Shown: positions 1 to 10,947, counted from the first letter of the stretch. The stretch: 64,000 nucleotides of DNA from Rhizobiaceae bacterium (GCA_017643025.1 JAEPOG010000004.1:578702-642701), one strand, 5' to 3'. Notes: generated by a model not told the origin, from the letters alone. Numbers and translations are program-made.

Positions 1-874
1 GCAGACCATCGTCGCGCTGCTCGCCGGCGGCCACGCCCTTCTGGTCGGCGTTCCCGGTCTGGCGAAGACCAAGCTGGTCGAGACGCTGGGCACCGTGCTC
101 GGCCTGGACGCCAACCGTATCCAGTTCACCCCCGACCTGATGCCCTCCGACATTTTGGGCTCCGAGGTTCTCGAGGAAGACGACAAGGGCAAACGCTCCT
201 TCCGTTTCCTGCCCGGCCCGGTCTTCGCCCAGCTTCTGATGGCGGACGAGATCAACCGTGCCTCGCCGCGCACCCAGTCGGCTCTGCTGCAGTCGATGCA
301 GGAATACCACGTTACGGTGGCCGGCAAGCGCCACGACCTGCCCACGCCGTTCCATGTTCTGGCGACGCAGAACCCGCTTGAGCAGGAGGGCACCTATCCG
401 CTGCCGGAGGCCCAGCTCGACCGCTTCCTGATGCAGGTCGACATCTCCTATCCCGAGATCGAGGCCGAACGCCGTATCCTGATCGAGACGACTGGCGTGG
501 ACGATGCCGTTGGGAAGAATGTGCTTTCCGCTGCCCGGCTGAAGGAGATCCAGCAGCTCATCCGTCGCATGCCGGTGCCGGAGACTGTCGTTGAATCCAT
601 CCTGTCGCTCGTCCGTTCCGCACGCCCCGGACAGGGCAATGCCGACGCCGACCGTCATGTCGCCTGGGGCCCTGGCCCCCGCGCCAGCCAGGCGCTCACG
701 CTGTGCGCCCGCGCCCGCGCGCTTTACGAAGGCCGCCTGGCGCCGTCGGTCGACGACGTCCACGCTCTCGCCGAGCCTGTGCTGCAGCACCGCATGGCGT
801 TGACTTTCGCAGCCCGCGCTGAAGGCATGAGCGTCCGCGATGTAATCGCCGGGCTGGTCAAGGCCCAGGGATAG
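1..874 (+). CDS. MoxR-family AAA+ ATPase (5' end outside window)
   Basis: The reading frame is open from base 2, so the gene begins before the window; the first ATG in frame (base 95) lies after the Walker A motif and is not the start. The P-loop GVPGLAKT is encoded at 47-70, Walker B with LLMADEINRA at about 230-260, and the MoxR sensor segment ATQNPLEQEGTYPLPEAQ follows. MoxR ATPases act as chaperone-like partners of von Willebrand factor A proteins. Here it is followed 7 bases later by a DUF58 gene and then two membrane genes, the usual MoxR-DUF58-BatA order, so these four are probably one operon. The cellular target is unknown. Perhaps 50-60 N-terminal residues are missing. Confidence 0.93.
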   Translation, partial: QTIVALLAGGHALLVGVPGLAKTKLVETLGTVLGLDANRIQFTPDLMPSDILGSEVLEEDDKGKRSFRFLPGPVFAQLLMADEINRASPRTQSALLQSMQEYHVTVAGKRHDLPTPFHVLATQNPLEQEGTYPLPEAQLDRFLMQVDISYPEIEAERRILIETTGVDDAVGKNVLSAARLKEIQQLIRRMPVPETVVESILSLVRSARPGQGNADADRHVAWGPGPRASQALTLCARARALYEGRLAPSVDDVHALAEPVLQHRMALTFAARAEGMSVRDVIAGLVKAQG

Positions 875-881
875 CGGATTG

Positions 882-1799
882 ATGGCGCCGGTCGGCGAAG
901 CCTCAGCCCCGGTTACAACTGGAGATGCGCTCGCGCGAGGCCGGCTGAGGGCATCGCTCGTCCCCGATCTGCTGGTCGAGGCGAGGCGCGTGGTCAACAC
1001 CGTCATCGCCGGCTGGCATGGCCGCAGGCGCCGCGGCATTGGCGAGAATTTCTGGCAGTTCCGGCCCTATGTCGAAGGCGAGGCAATGTCGCGCATCGAC
1101 TGGCGCCGTTCTGCCCGTGATGACCACATCTACATCCGCGACCGCGAATGGGAGGCCGCCCATACCGTCTGGCTCTGGGCCGATCCCTCGCCGTCGATGC
1201 TCTACAAAAGCGCCGCCGCAACCGTATCAAAGGAATCGCGCGCGTTGGTGCTGGTTCTCGCGCTGGCAGAGCTCCTGTCGCGCTCCGGCGAACGCGTCGG
1301 CTGGCCGGGCGCTACCGATCCCTTTGCCGCGCGCAACGGAGCCGAGCGTTTGGCCGCGCGCCTCGCTCACACCAAAGCGCACCCGCTTCGGCCGGACCTT
1401 GTCCATATCCGGCGCTTCTCCGACATTGTGGTAGCGAGCGACTTCCTCGATCCGGTCGAGGAGACGCAACGATGGCTTGATCCGCTGGCGCAACGTGGCG
1501 TTCGCGCGCACTTGATCGAAGTGGCGGACCCCGCCGAGGCGACCTTTCCCTACACCGGCCGTACCGAGTTCCGCGATCCCGAGACCGGCGAACGCCTGAC
1601 TGCCGGCCGCGCCGAAACGCTCGGCGACGACTACCGCAACCTCTACGCCGCGCGCCGCGCCGAACTGGACCAGTGGTGCAAGCGGCTCGGCTGGAGCTAC
1701 ACGGTGAACCATACCGACAGGCTCGCCTCGGAGGCTCTCGTCAAGGTGCACATGGCCATGACGGTTGACCCCGGCGTCGGCCAGGGAGGCCGCGCTTGA
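882..1799 (+). CDS. DUF58 domain protein
   Basis: A 305-residue protein of the DUF58 family, the usual partner of MoxR ATPases. The family signature is clear: RRRRGIGENFWQFRPY followed by IDWRRSARDDHIYIRDREWE (roughly residues 48-90), then WADPSPSM, which resembles the DxSxS metal-binding motif of von Willebrand factor A domains. I prefer ATG at 882; a TTG three bases upstream is also in frame. The gene lies 7 bases after moxR and its TGA overlaps the TTG start of the next gene, so translation is probably coupled. Family members are thought to help assemble or mature envelope or periplasmic complexes, but the specific function here cannot be read from the sequence. Confidence 0.9.
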   Translation: MAPVGEASAPVTTGDALARGRLRASLVPDLLVEARRVVNTVIAGWHGRRRRGIGENFWQFRPYVEGEAMSRIDWRRSARDDHIYIRDREWEAAHTVWLWADPSPSMLYKSAAATVSKESRALVLVLALAELLSRSGERVGWPGATDPFAARNGAERLAARLAHTKAHPLRPDLVHIRRFSDIVVASDFLDPVEETQRWLDPLAQRGVRAHLIEVADPAEATFPYTGRTEFRDPETGERLTAGRAETLGDDYRNLYAARRAELDQWCKRLGWSYTVNHTDRLASEALVKVHMAMTVDPGVGQGGRA

Positions 1800-4630
1800 G
1801 CTGGCTCCCGCTCAGCTTCGGCGCCCCGGCCGTCCTATTCGGCCTGCTGGCGCTGCCGGTCATCTGGTGGCTGCTGCGGCTCACCCCGCCGCGCCCGCAG
1901 ACCGAGCTGTTCCCTCCATTGCGCATCCTGGCGCGGGTCGTCCGCAAGGAAGAAACGCCGCACCAGAGCCCGTGGTGGCTGACGCTTCTTCGGTTGCTGA
2001 TGGCGGCGCTGGTCATCCTGGCGCTGAGCGAACCCGTCTTCAATCCGCGCGAGCGCCTGCCGGCCGGCGGCAGCGCCGTCGCCATCGTCGTCGACAATGG
2101 CTGGGCCAGCGCCACCGACTGGGATCGCCGGGTGGCGACTGCCGGCCGTCTGATCGCCGACGCCGCCGAAACCGGGGTCCCAGTGGTATTGGCCTTCACC
2201 GCCGAGCCGCTCAACACCGACATTGGCCCGTTCGACGCGACAACCGCCCGCGACAGGCTGAACGCAGCGGTGCCGCGCCCGGTACCGACCGGCCGCCCGG
2301 CCACATACGGCCGGGTCGCAGCGGCAGTCGAAGCTGTGCCCGGCGCTACTATTGCCGTGCTGTCCGATGGGCTAGCCGCACCGGGTGACGAGGCCGCGTT
2401 CCGCCAGCTGCTTGGCGGAGACGCAGGCCGCGTTGTCTGGATCGAGCCGGATAGCCTGCCGATGATCGGACTGCACTCGGCCGAAAACAACGCCGATGCA
2501 TTCGAGATCACTGCCGCGCGCGTGCCGGGAGACCCTGTTCCGCAAATCGCAACGGTAGGCGCGTTCGACGACCGGGGCAGGCGCATTGCCGATGCAACGT
2601 TGCGCTTCGGGCCGGGTGACGCGGAAGCGACGGCGCGCATGGAGGTGCCGTTCGAACTGCGCAACGACTTCGCGACAATCGCCATCGACGGGGCCGGCCA
2701 GGCTGCCGCCGTGCGCGTTCTCGACGAGAATTCGAAGCGCCGACGGGTTGGCCTGATCTCTCAAGCCGAGGGCGACCAGGCGCAGCCGCTACTGTCGCCG
2801 CTCTACTACATTAGCCGCGCGCTTTCGCCTTTCGCCGATCTCGTAGAAGCCGAAAGCGCCGACCTGACGGAGGCTATTCCCGCCCTCCTGGAGCGCAAGC
2901 CAGCGATGATCGTCATGGCCGATGTCGGCACGCTGCCCGACGACGCCCGAGCAGCGCTGATCGAATGGATGGAGGGCGGCGGTACGCTGGTTCGTTTTGC
3001 CGGTTCGCGCCTTGCCGCCGCAGGCAATGACGAAGACCTGCTTCCGGTTCGCCTGCGATTGGGCGAGCGCCAGCTCGGCGGCTCGCTGTCGTGGACCGAG
3101 CCGCAAACCGTGACCGACTTTCCGTCGGGCGGCCCGTTTGCCGACCTGACGCCTCCGAACGAGGTGACCGTGACCCGGCAGGTGCTCGCCGAACCAACGC
3201 CCGACATCGTGGAGCGGAGCTGGGCGACGCTTGCCGATGGCACGCCGCTCGTCACCGGCGACCGGCGCGGCGACGGCACGCTCGTGCTCTTCCACGTGAC
3301 GCCGCAGGCGACGTGGTCGAACCTGCCGATCTCCGGTACGTTCGTCGAAATGCTTCGCCGGCTCGTGCAGCTGTCTCGCAATCAGGGCCGTATCGCGGCC
3401 GGCCCCGACGGCCAGCCTGCCGCGCTCGCTCCCTACCGCATGATCGCCGCCGACGGACAGATCGTGCCGCCGCCGCCCGAAGCCCGGCCGCTCGATGTCT
3501 CGAATGCGGAAGCGCCGGTGACGCTCGAGAACCCGCCCGGCCTTTATGGCGGCGAGGAAGGCGTCGTCGCTCACAACCTTCTTGAAGAGGATGCCCAGCT
3601 GCTTCCGATCAGTCGTCCGGCGACCACGCTTCCGGTCACTGGCGCAGCCTATGCCTTCGACGAGTCGCGGGACCTGCGCGGCCCGCTTTTCGCTGCGGCG
3701 CTGGCATTGATGGTGCTCGACATCCTCGCCGTCTTCTGGCTCGGCGGTGTCTTCGCCGCGGCGCGCCTGCGCCGCCGTGCGCCGCGGGCAGCCGCAGCCG
3801 CCGCGATTCTTGCTGTCGCGGGAGCAGTGCTCCTGTTCGCCCAAGGCCCGTCCAGTGCACAGGATGACTCACGACCGGGCGATGCCGAGGCCATCGCCGC
3901 GATCACCGAGACGCGCATTGCCTATGTCATCACCGGCGACGGTTCGATCGACGCGATAAGCCGCGCCGGCCTCACCGGGCTGTCGCGCTTCCTGACGGAG
4001 AAGACGGCGCTTGAACCGGGAACGCCGGCCGGCGTCGATATCGCTACCGACGAGCTCACTTTCTATCCGCTGATCTACTGGCCCATCGACCCCTCGGTGG
4101 AGATGCCTTCCGCCGATTCGATCGCCCGTATCGACGCCTACATGCAGCAAGGCGGCACGGTTCTTTTCGATACGCGCGACCAGTTCTCCGGCGGCTTTGG
4201 CGGCGGCGGCACAAGCGCTGCCACGCAGCGCCTCCGCGACATCCTTTCCTCGCTCAACGTGCCGCCGTTGGAGCCGGTGCCGCCGGACCATGTGCTGACC
4301 AAGGCCTTCTTCATCATGCAGGAGTTTCCGGGCCGCTATTCCGGCAGTCCGCTTTGGGTCGAGGCATCGCTCGAGGCCGAGAATGACGAGAACCGGCCCG
4401 TGCGCACGGGCGACGGCGTGACGCCCCTGATGATCACGGCGAATGATTTTGCCGGCGCCTGGGCCGTCGACAGCAGCGGCCAGGCCCTGCTTCCGACCGT
4501 ACCGTCCGACCCGCTGCAGCGGTTGTGGGCGATGCGCGGCGGCGTGAACATCATGATGTACATGCTGACCGGCAACTACAAATCCGACCAGGTCCACGTG
4601 CCGATCCTTCTCGAAAGGCTCGGCCAATGA
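1796..4630 (+). CDS. BatA-like N-terminus / DUF4159 membrane protein
   Basis: A 944-residue membrane protein. The first 85 residues have two hydrophobic segments (about 9-28 and 59-80) and match the aerotolerance regulator (BatA) N-terminal domain. Residues 85-620 are periplasm- or cytosol-facing and include a Rossmann-like stretch. Two more hydrophobic segments lie at about 630-690, and residues 705-940 match DUF4159 (ITETRIAYVITGDG onward, ending MMYMLTGNYK). The start is a TTG overlapping the stop of the DUF58 gene (TTGA), and the stop overlaps the next ATG (ATGA), so the operon is tightly coupled. The architecture is known in alphaproteobacterial MoxR operons, but no biochemical function is assigned to it. 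Confidence 0.85.
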   Translation: MSWLPLSFGAPAVLFGLLALPVIWWLLRLTPPRPQTELFPPLRILARVVRKEETPHQSPWWLTLLRLLMAALVILALSEPVFNPRERLPAGGSAVAIVVDNGWASATDWDRRVATAGRLIADAAETGVPVVLAFTAEPLNTDIGPFDATTARDRLNAAVPRPVPTGRPATYGRVAAAVEAVPGATIAVLSDGLAAPGDEAAFRQLLGGDAGRVVWIEPDSLPMIGLHSAENNADAFEITAARVPGDPVPQIATVGAFDDRGRRIADATLRFGPGDAEATARMEVPFELRNDFATIAIDGAGQAAAVRVLDENSKRRRVGLISQAEGDQAQPLLSPLYYISRALSPFADLVEAESADLTEAIPALLERKPAMIVMADVGTLPDDARAALIEWMEGGGTLVRFAGSRLAAAGNDEDLLPVRLRLGERQLGGSLSWTEPQTVTDFPSGGPFADLTPPNEVTVTRQVLAEPTPDIVERSWATLADGTPLVTGDRRGDGTLVLFHVTPQATWSNLPISGTFVEMLRRLVQLSRNQGRIAAGPDGQPAALAPYRMIAADGQIVPPPPEARPLDVSNAEAPVTLENPPGLYGGEEGVVAHNLLEEDAQLLPISRPATTLPVTGAAYAFDESRDLRGPLFAAALALMVLDILAVFWLGGVFAAARLRRRAPRAAAAAAILAVAGAVLLFAQGPSSAQDDSRPGDAEAIAAITETRIAYVITGDGSIDAISRAGLTGLSRFLTEKTALEPGTPAGVDIATDELTFYPLIYWPIDPSVEMPSADSIARIDAYMQQGGTVLFDTRDQFSGGFGGGGTSAATQRLRDILSSLNVPPLEPVPPDHVLTKAFFIMQEFPGRYSGSPLWVEASLEAENDENRPVRTGDGVTPLMITANDFAGAWAVDSSGQALLPTVPSDPLQRLWAMRGGVNIMMYMLTGNYKSDQVHVPILLERLGQ

Positions 4631-6695
4631 ACTGGTCAATGTCCTTCGAGCCGCTGGTTTCATGGCCACTGCTGGCCGCCGTCGCGCTGCCCGTGCTCGT
4701 GCTGGCGCTTCTCGGCGTGTTTTTGAGGCAGCGCGGCGCAGCGCTCCGCCTCGCGGCGGCAGGTGCGCTGGCGCTTGCGGTCGCCAATCCAGTGCTGCTC
4801 GACGAGGAGCGCGAGGCGCTGAAGAGCGTCGTGGCCCTGATCGTCGACCGCAGCCAGAGCCAGGACATCGGCGACCGCGAGGCAACAACCGACGCCGCAC
4901 TTGCCGAGTTGCAGGCGAGGCTCGGCCGCTTCTCCCAGTTCGAGGTTCGCACCGTCGAGGCCGGCCGCGCCAGCGCCGCCGACGAGCGCACCGAGACGCG
5001 TCTGTTCGGAGCATTGGAGAGCGCGCTTCGCGACGTGCCGCCCTCGCGCATCGGCGGCGCGGTGATGATTACCGACGGCCAGGTTCACGACATCCCCGAG
5101 GATTCCGCGTCCTTCGGCGCGCCGCTGCACGCCCTGGTGACCGGGGAGGAGGACGAACACGACCGCCGCATTCGTTTCGAGCGCGCGCCGCGCTTCGCCA
5201 TCGTCGGCCGAGAGATGGAGATGACCTACCGCGTCATCGGAGACGAAGGCGAAAGCGGCGAGGTCGATGTCCGGGTGTCCGTCAATGGCGAACATCGCGT
5301 TCTGCAGCGCGCCATCATCGGCGAGGAAATGCCTCTCACGACCACGATGACGCAGGCCGGGCGCAACATCGTCGAGCTGGCGATCGAGCGCGACAGCGGC
5401 GAACTCACCGACACCAACAACCGCGCCATCGCCATTGTCGACGGCATCCGTGAAAACCTGCGCGTTCTGCTCGTCTCGGGCGAGCCGCACGCCGGCGAGC
5501 GCACCTGGCGCAACCTGCTGAAGTCCGACGCATCGGTCGATCTGGTCCACTTCACCATTCTTCGTCCGCCGGAGAAGCAAGACGGAACGCCGATCAACGA
5601 GCTGTCGCTGATCGCCTTCCCGACGCGCGAGCTCTTCGTCGAGAAGATCAACGATTTCGACCTGATCATCTTCGACCGCTACCAGCACCGCGACGTGCTG
5701 CCGATCCTCTATTACGACTACATCGCCGAATATGTTGAAAACGGCGGCGCGCTGCTGATCGCCGCCGGACCCGAATATGCGGGCGAGCAGTCGATCGCGC
5801 GCACTCCGCTGATGCCGGCGCTGCCGGCGTTGCCATCTGGCGAGGTGGTCGAGGAGGCTTATTTCCCGCGCCTCACCGAAACCGGCGAACGTCACCCCGT
5901 GACCCGCGGCCTTGAGGGCGCTGCGACCGAACCGCCCGACTGGAGCCGCTGGTTCCGGCTGGTCGGCATCACCGACACCGACGGTCAGGTGGTGATGAAA
6001 GGGTCGCGTGAGGCGCCGCTTCTCGTCCTCAACCGCCAGGGCGAAGGCCGTGTCGGCATGTTCCTGTCAGACCACGGCTGGCTGTGGGCGCGCGGCTTCG
6101 AAGGCGGCGGGCCGCATGTCTCACTCTACCGCCGCATCGCGCACTGGCTGATGAAGGAGCCGGAACTAGAAGAGGAGCGCCTGACTGCCAACGGCCGCGG
6201 CATGACGCTCGAAATACGCCGCCAGACGATGGCCGACGAAGCCGGCAACGCCCAGATCATTTCGCCGTCAGGTGAAGCCAGAAGCGTGCCGCTTACCGAA
6301 GACACGCCTGGCCTGTTCACGGGTTCGACCGAGGTCGAGGAGATCGGCCTCTATCAGGTGGGCAACGGGGACCTCGTGGCGCTGGCCCATGTCGGGCCGG
6401 TCAACGCACCCGAATTCGCCGACGTCGTTTCCACCACCGACAAGCTGGCGTCCATCGCCGAGGCGAGCGGCGGCTCCGTGCGCCGCATCGAGGCCGGGCT
6501 CACCGGCGCGCCCGACCTACCCGGCATCGTGCCGGTGCGCGGCAACAACACCGCCTCGGGGCGCGACTGGATGGGTCTGCGGACGACCGGCGACAGCGTG
6601 CTCAAGGCCGTCCGCCGCGTACCGCTCTTCACCGGCTTCTTCGGTCTGGCGCTGCTGCTCTTCGCGCTCGGCGCCATGTGGTACCGCGAGGGGCG

Positions 6696-6699
<4 letters not shown>
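4627..6699 (+). CDS. large membrane protein with glutamine amidotransferase-like fold
   Basis: A 690-residue protein starting at the ATG that overlaps the preceding stop as ATGA; the frame is open further upstream but without reason to extend it. Two hydrophobic segments open the protein (LLAAVALPVLVLALLGVFL, then LAAAGALALAVANPVLL) and one closes it just before the C-terminus. The middle contains a stretch LRVLLVSGEPHAGE followed by FDLIIFDRYQ and GGALLIAAGPEYAG, which looks like a class I glutamine amidotransferase or flavodoxin-like sheet, but no catalytic Cys-His-Glu triad is evident. This fourth gene of the MoxR operon probably forms a complex with the DUF4159 protein. Its stop shares the bases CTAG with the convergent thiolase stop. 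Confidence 0.8.
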
Positions 6700-7904
<1,205 letters not shown>

Positions 7905-7907
7905 GGT

Positions 7908-8573
7908 TTAGAGCTCCGGTACGATAAGGTCGCCGACCTTGTTTGCGACTAGGTCGGCACCAGTCACTGCCTGCAATTCGTCAAGGCTGATCGACGGCAG
8001 CTTCTCGCGCAGCACGAAACGCTTGTCGACAATGTCGATCACGGCAAGGCTGGTGTAGACGGTGGTGACGCAGCCAACGCCGGTCAACGGCAGGCGGCAT
8101 TCCTTGAGGAGCTTCGGCTCGCCCTTCTTCGTCACATGGTCGGTAACGACCCAGATCTGCTTGGCGCCGTGCACGAGGTCCATCGCCCCACCGACCGCCG
8201 GCACCGAACCGGGCCCCGTGCTCCAGTTGGCGAGATCGCCGTTCTCGGCCACCTCGTAGGCGCCCAGCACCGCGACATCGAGATGCCCGCCGCGCACCAT
8301 GGCGAAGCTGTCTGCGTGGTGGAAGAAGGCCGCGCCCGGGTTGAGCGTGATCGCCTTCTTGCCCGCATTGATGAGATCCCAGTCTTCCTCGCCCGCAGGC
8401 GGGCTCTCGCCGAAATCCAGCACGCCGTTTTCAGTGTGATAGATGACGTCGCGGCCTTCAGGCTTGAACTTGGCGATCATCTCCGGGAACCCGATGCCGA
8501 GATTGACGTAGCCGTCAGGCAGATCCTGCGCGGCGCGCCAGGCGATCTGTGCGTTTGTCAACTTGGCGGTCAT
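7908..8573 (-). CDS. pcaJ: 3-oxoadipate CoA-transferase subunit B
   Basis: A 221-residue beta subunit of the 3-oxoacid CoA-transferase family. With PcaI it moves CoA from succinyl-CoA to 3-oxoadipate. The catalytic glutamate is probably Glu48 in YHTENGVLDFG, the family's usual SENG-type loop, followed by NAGKKAITLNPGAAFF and the GGHLDVAVLGAYEV motif. The ATG overlaps the stop of pcaI by four bases, so the subunits are translationally coupled. An acetoacetyl-CoA transferase (ScoB/AtoA) would look similar; the neighbouring pcaF and the IclR regulator favour the aromatic pathway. Confidence 0.9.
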   Translation of the reverse strand: MTAKLTNAQIAWRAAQDLPDGYVNLGIGFPEMIAKFKPEGRDVIYHTENGVLDFGESPPAGEEDWDLINAGKKAITLNPGAAFFHHADSFAMVRGGHLDVAVLGAYEVAENGDLANWSTGPGSVPAVGGAMDLVHGAKQIWVVTDHVTKKGEPKLLKECRLPLTGVGCVTTVYTSLAVIDIVDKRFVLREKLPSISLDELQAVTGADLVANKVGDLIVPEL

Positions 8574-9289
8574 GTGTCGGCTCCCTCGCGCAAAAGCGCT
8601 TCTTCCTGCTTTGCGTCCGCGACCTCGACGATGCGGTTGACGAAGATGCCTGGCGTGATGACGTGCTCCGGCTCAATGCCACCGGGCTCGACCACCTTGC
8701 GCGCCTGCACGATGGTCACTTTCGCTGCCGTCGCCATCAGCGGCGAGAAGTTCCGCGCCGCCTTGCGGTAGGTGAGGTTGCCCCTGCGATCAGCGAGTTC
8801 CGCCTTGATCAGCGCGACGTCGGCCTTCAGCCAGCGCTCCTGCACATAGTGGCGCCCGTCGAACTCGGCGATCGGCTTGCCTTCGGAAAGCTGAGTCCCG
8901 TAGGTCGAAGGTGTGTAGAAGGCGGGAATGCCGGCGCCGCCTGCCCGAATGCGCTCTGCCAGCGTGCCCTGCGGCACGAGCTCCAGGCCGATCTTCCCCG
9001 CCAGATACCGGTCGGTGAAGGCGCGCGGATCGGACGACCGCGGAAACGAACACACCATCTTGGCGACCATGCCGGCGTCGATCATCGCCGCGATGCCGAT
9101 CTTGCCGTTGCCGGCGTTGTTGTTGATTACCGTCAGCGACCCTGGCGAGCCCGTCTTCTTGTATCGATCGACGAGGGCATGGATTAGCTCGATCGGCGCG
9201 CCGGAACCACCGAAGCCGCCGATCATGACCGCCATGCCGTCCTCGATGTCGGCAATCGCCTCTTCGATTGTCGGACAGACCTTATCCAT
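8570..9289 (-). CDS. pcaI: 3-oxoadipate CoA-transferase subunit A
   Basis: A 239-residue alpha subunit of the family, with the glycine-rich CoA-binding segment MIGGFGGSGAPIELIHAL near residue 20 and INNNAGNGKIGIAAM near residue 50. I chose the ATG at 9289 (MDKVCPTIEEA); an ATG 18 bases upstream at 9307 is also in frame, but homologues begin near the chosen position and a GGGACGG sequence lies about ten bases upstream. It is the first gene of pcaIJF and is divergent from the IclR regulator, with the operator palindrome between the two. Expression is therefore probably induced by a pathway intermediate through that regulator. Confidence 0.9.
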   Translation of the reverse strand: MDKVCPTIEEAIADIEDGMAVMIGGFGGSGAPIELIHALVDRYKKTGSPGSLTVINNNAGNGKIGIAAMIDAGMVAKMVCSFPRSSDPRAFTDRYLAGKIGLELVPQGTLAERIRAGGAGIPAFYTPSTYGTQLSEGKPIAEFDGRHYVQERWLKADVALIKAELADRRGNLTYRKAARNFSPLMATAAKVTIVQARKVVEPGGIEPEHVITPGIFVNRIVEVADAKQEEALLREGADT

Positions 9290-9344
9290 CGCGCAAAACC
9301 GTCCCAATTCGTTCGCCGTTCAACAACGCGGCCACAGCAAGAAA

Positions 9345-9359
9345 GTTCGCATTGCGAAC
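9345..9359. promoter_or_regulatory. IclR/PcaR-type operator palindrome
   Basis: A perfect inverted repeat, GTTCGCATTGCGAAC (7-bp arms, 1-bp centre), lies in the 97-bp divergent region between pcaI and the IclR gene. It resembles the 15-bp site GTTCGATAATCGCAC that I recall for Pseudomonas putida PcaR. Its right half overlaps the proposed -35 of the regulator gene, so binding could autoregulate the regulator while controlling pcaIJF. A GTTCGC half-site also occurs at 9311-9316. Confidence 0.65.
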
Positions 9360-9380
9360 ATCTGTTTTCTATGTGATACT
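9352..9380 (+). promoter_or_regulatory. predicted promoter of the IclR regulator gene
   Basis: TTGCGA (9352-9357), a 17-base spacer and GATACT (9375-9380) fit a sigma-70 promoter. The expected start of transcription, six to seven bases further on, coincides with the ATG at 9387, and no ribosome binding site is visible. The mRNA may therefore be leaderless. The -35 lies inside the operator palindrome. Confidence 0.4.
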
Positions 9381-9386
9381 TCTTAG

Positions 9387-10181
9387 ATGAGCACCGTCAG
9401 TGAGTCAACGTCGCCAAGGGATGCAGGCCGCGACCTCGTCGGCTCGCTCGAGCGCGGGCTCGGCGTCCTGGAGGTACTGGCGGCGCATCCGGCCGGTCTG
9501 ACACTAACGGAGATGGCGGAGCGCGCCGGCCTGACCCGCGCCGGGGCTCGCAGGCTCCTCCTCACACTTGTCGCCGCCGGACACGCGCGGCAGGAAGGCC
9601 GCCGCTTCCTGATGACGGCAAGGGTCCTTTCGCTCGCCCGCACCTGGCTGCAGGGCGTGTCGCTGTGGGACTACGCCTACCCGTTCCTGCGCGAGGTATC
9701 GGCGGCAATCAACGAATCCTGCTCCGCCGCGGTGCTTGCCGGGTCCGACGTCGTCTACGTGGCGCGCGTTCCGGGCCCGCGGATCATGAGCGTGGCGCTG
9801 AATGTTGGAACGCGACTTCCCGCCTACTGCACCTCGATGGGTAGGGTTCTGCTGTCGGACCTACCCTCGCCCGATCTGGATGATCTGCTGCGCCGATCTG
9901 ACATCCGCGCCAACACCAAGAAAACTGTCATGAACCGCGTCGAGATCGCCCGCGCGATACGCCAGGCGGCAGATGACGGCTTCGCCGTCGTCGACGAGGA
10001 ACTGGAAATCGGATTGCGCTCGATCGCCGTACCCGTGCGCGACCGCACCGGCAGGATCGTCGCGGCAATCAATGTGCCGGCGCAATCCTCGCGCTACACG
10101 GTGCAGGAACTGGAAGCGAGAGCGCTGCCGCATCTGCGCAAGGCGGCAGCGGCGATCGAAAACTATTTCGTCGTGCAGTAG
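9387..10181 (+). CDS. IclR-family transcriptional regulator, PcaR-type
   Basis: A 264-residue IclR-family protein. Residues 16-75 form the winged helix-turn-helix (LTLTEMAERAGLTRAGARRLL is its recognition region), and residues 85-262 the effector-binding domain (SCSAAVLAGSDVVYVAR, LPAYCTSMGRVLL, VDEELEIGLRSIAVPV). Sequence style and position opposite pcaIJF suggest it senses 3-oxoadipate or a related intermediate and activates the pca operon, as PcaR and PcaU do. No ribosome binding site precedes the ATG, which agrees with a leaderless transcript from the promoter at 9352-9380. It converges with the DUF1232 gene, with only three bases between their stops. Confidence 0.9.
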   Translation: MSTVSESTSPRDAGRDLVGSLERGLGVLEVLAAHPAGLTLTEMAERAGLTRAGARRLLLTLVAAGHARQEGRRFLMTARVLSLARTWLQGVSLWDYAYPFLREVSAAINESCSAAVLAGSDVVYVARVPGPRIMSVALNVGTRLPAYCTSMGRVLLSDLPSPDLDDLLRRSDIRANTKKTVMNRVEIARAIRQAADDGFAVVDEELEIGLRSIAVPVRDRTGRIVAAINVPAQSSRYTVQELEARALPHLRKAAAAIENYFVVQ

Positions 10182-10184
10182 CCG

Positions 10185-10562
10185 CTAGTCGGCCAGAGCC
10201 TTCCGCGCCGCCTCGCGGTGATGCTCCTTGATGTGCGGCCTGATTGCGGTGATGGCAGCCGTCAGCACGGCGAGGTCGTCGGTGAAACCGAAAGCAACCA
10301 GAAAATCCGGAATGAAATCCGTCGGCAGCACAAAATAGGCGAGCGCGCCGATCAGGATGCCGCGCGCCCGAGGCGGCGTTCCCTGGTCCATGGCGCAGTA
10401 ATAGGCGGCGACAACCTCGTCCATGAAGGGAATGGCGGAAGCGGCGCGTTTCGCCGTGCGCCAGAACCTGGCGCGCACGCGCTCTTCGCGCCGCCGCGTC
10501 TCTTCCGCGCTGACGGGCACAAGGGCCTTTGCGATCTGGACGTCGTCCATCTGCTTGATCAT
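10185..10562 (-). CDS. DUF1232 (YkvA-like) membrane protein
   Basis: A 125-residue protein of the DUF1232 family. The family core is plain at about residues 65-105: ILIGALAYFVLPTDFIPDFL followed by GFTDDLAVL. This is a short membrane-associated hairpin with conserved prolines and aspartates. The preceding 60 residues are basic and helical. Function is not established for the family. The gene stands alone between the convergent IclR gene and the phhB gene, which ends 40 bases upstream on the same strand. Confidence 0.85.
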   Translation of the reverse strand: MIKQMDDVQIAKALVPVSAEETRRREERVRARFWRTAKRAASAIPFMDEVVAAYYCAMDQGTPPRARGILIGALAYFVLPTDFIPDFLVAFGFTDDLAVLTAAITAIRPHIKEHHREAARKALAD

Positions 10563-10602
10563 CCTTTCAAGATGGCCATCCGGGGGAAGCGATGCAAGAC
10601 GC

Positions 10603-10899
10603 TTACCCTCCGGCCAACTTGTCCATCTTGCGAGCCAGCTTGAAATCGAGTTCGGTCAGGCCGCCGGCATCGTGGGTGTTCAGCCGCACGTCGACGGTCT
10701 TGTAGACATTTGACCAGTCAGGATGGTGGTCCATCTTCTCGGCTTCCATCGCGACCCGCGCCATGAAGCCGAATGCCTGGTTGAAGTTGGTAAATGTGAA
10801 ACGCCGGCTGATCGCGCTCTGATCACCTTCAAGGTTCCAGTCCGGCAGGTCGGCCATCGCCGTCTTGACTTCCGCCTCGCTCATCTTCGCACGCGCCAT
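10603..10899 (-). CDS. phhB: pterin-4a-carbinolamine dehydratase
   Basis: A 98-residue protein, the normal length for the family, which dehydrates 4a-hydroxytetrahydrobiopterin and so recycles the pterin cofactor of phenylalanine hydroxylase. The active-site motif [22 protein letters not shown] is complete, with the catalytic histidine pair, and the later [11 protein letters not shown] follows. ATG at 10899 is preceded by GGAGGAACTC, a good ribosome binding site; longer readings upstream run into the divergent phosphatase gene and are not real. The divergent gene begins 48 bases away. Confidence 0.93.
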   Translation of the reverse strand: MARAKMSEAEVKTAMADLPDWNLEGDQSAISRRFTFTNFNQAFGFMARVAMEAEKMDHHPDWSNVYKTVDVRLNTHDAGGLTELDFKLARKMDKLAGG

Positions 10900-10947
10900 G
10901 AGTTCCTCCGGTTGCCGCTTCCTGCGGCCAAGGATAAGGCAGTTGCG

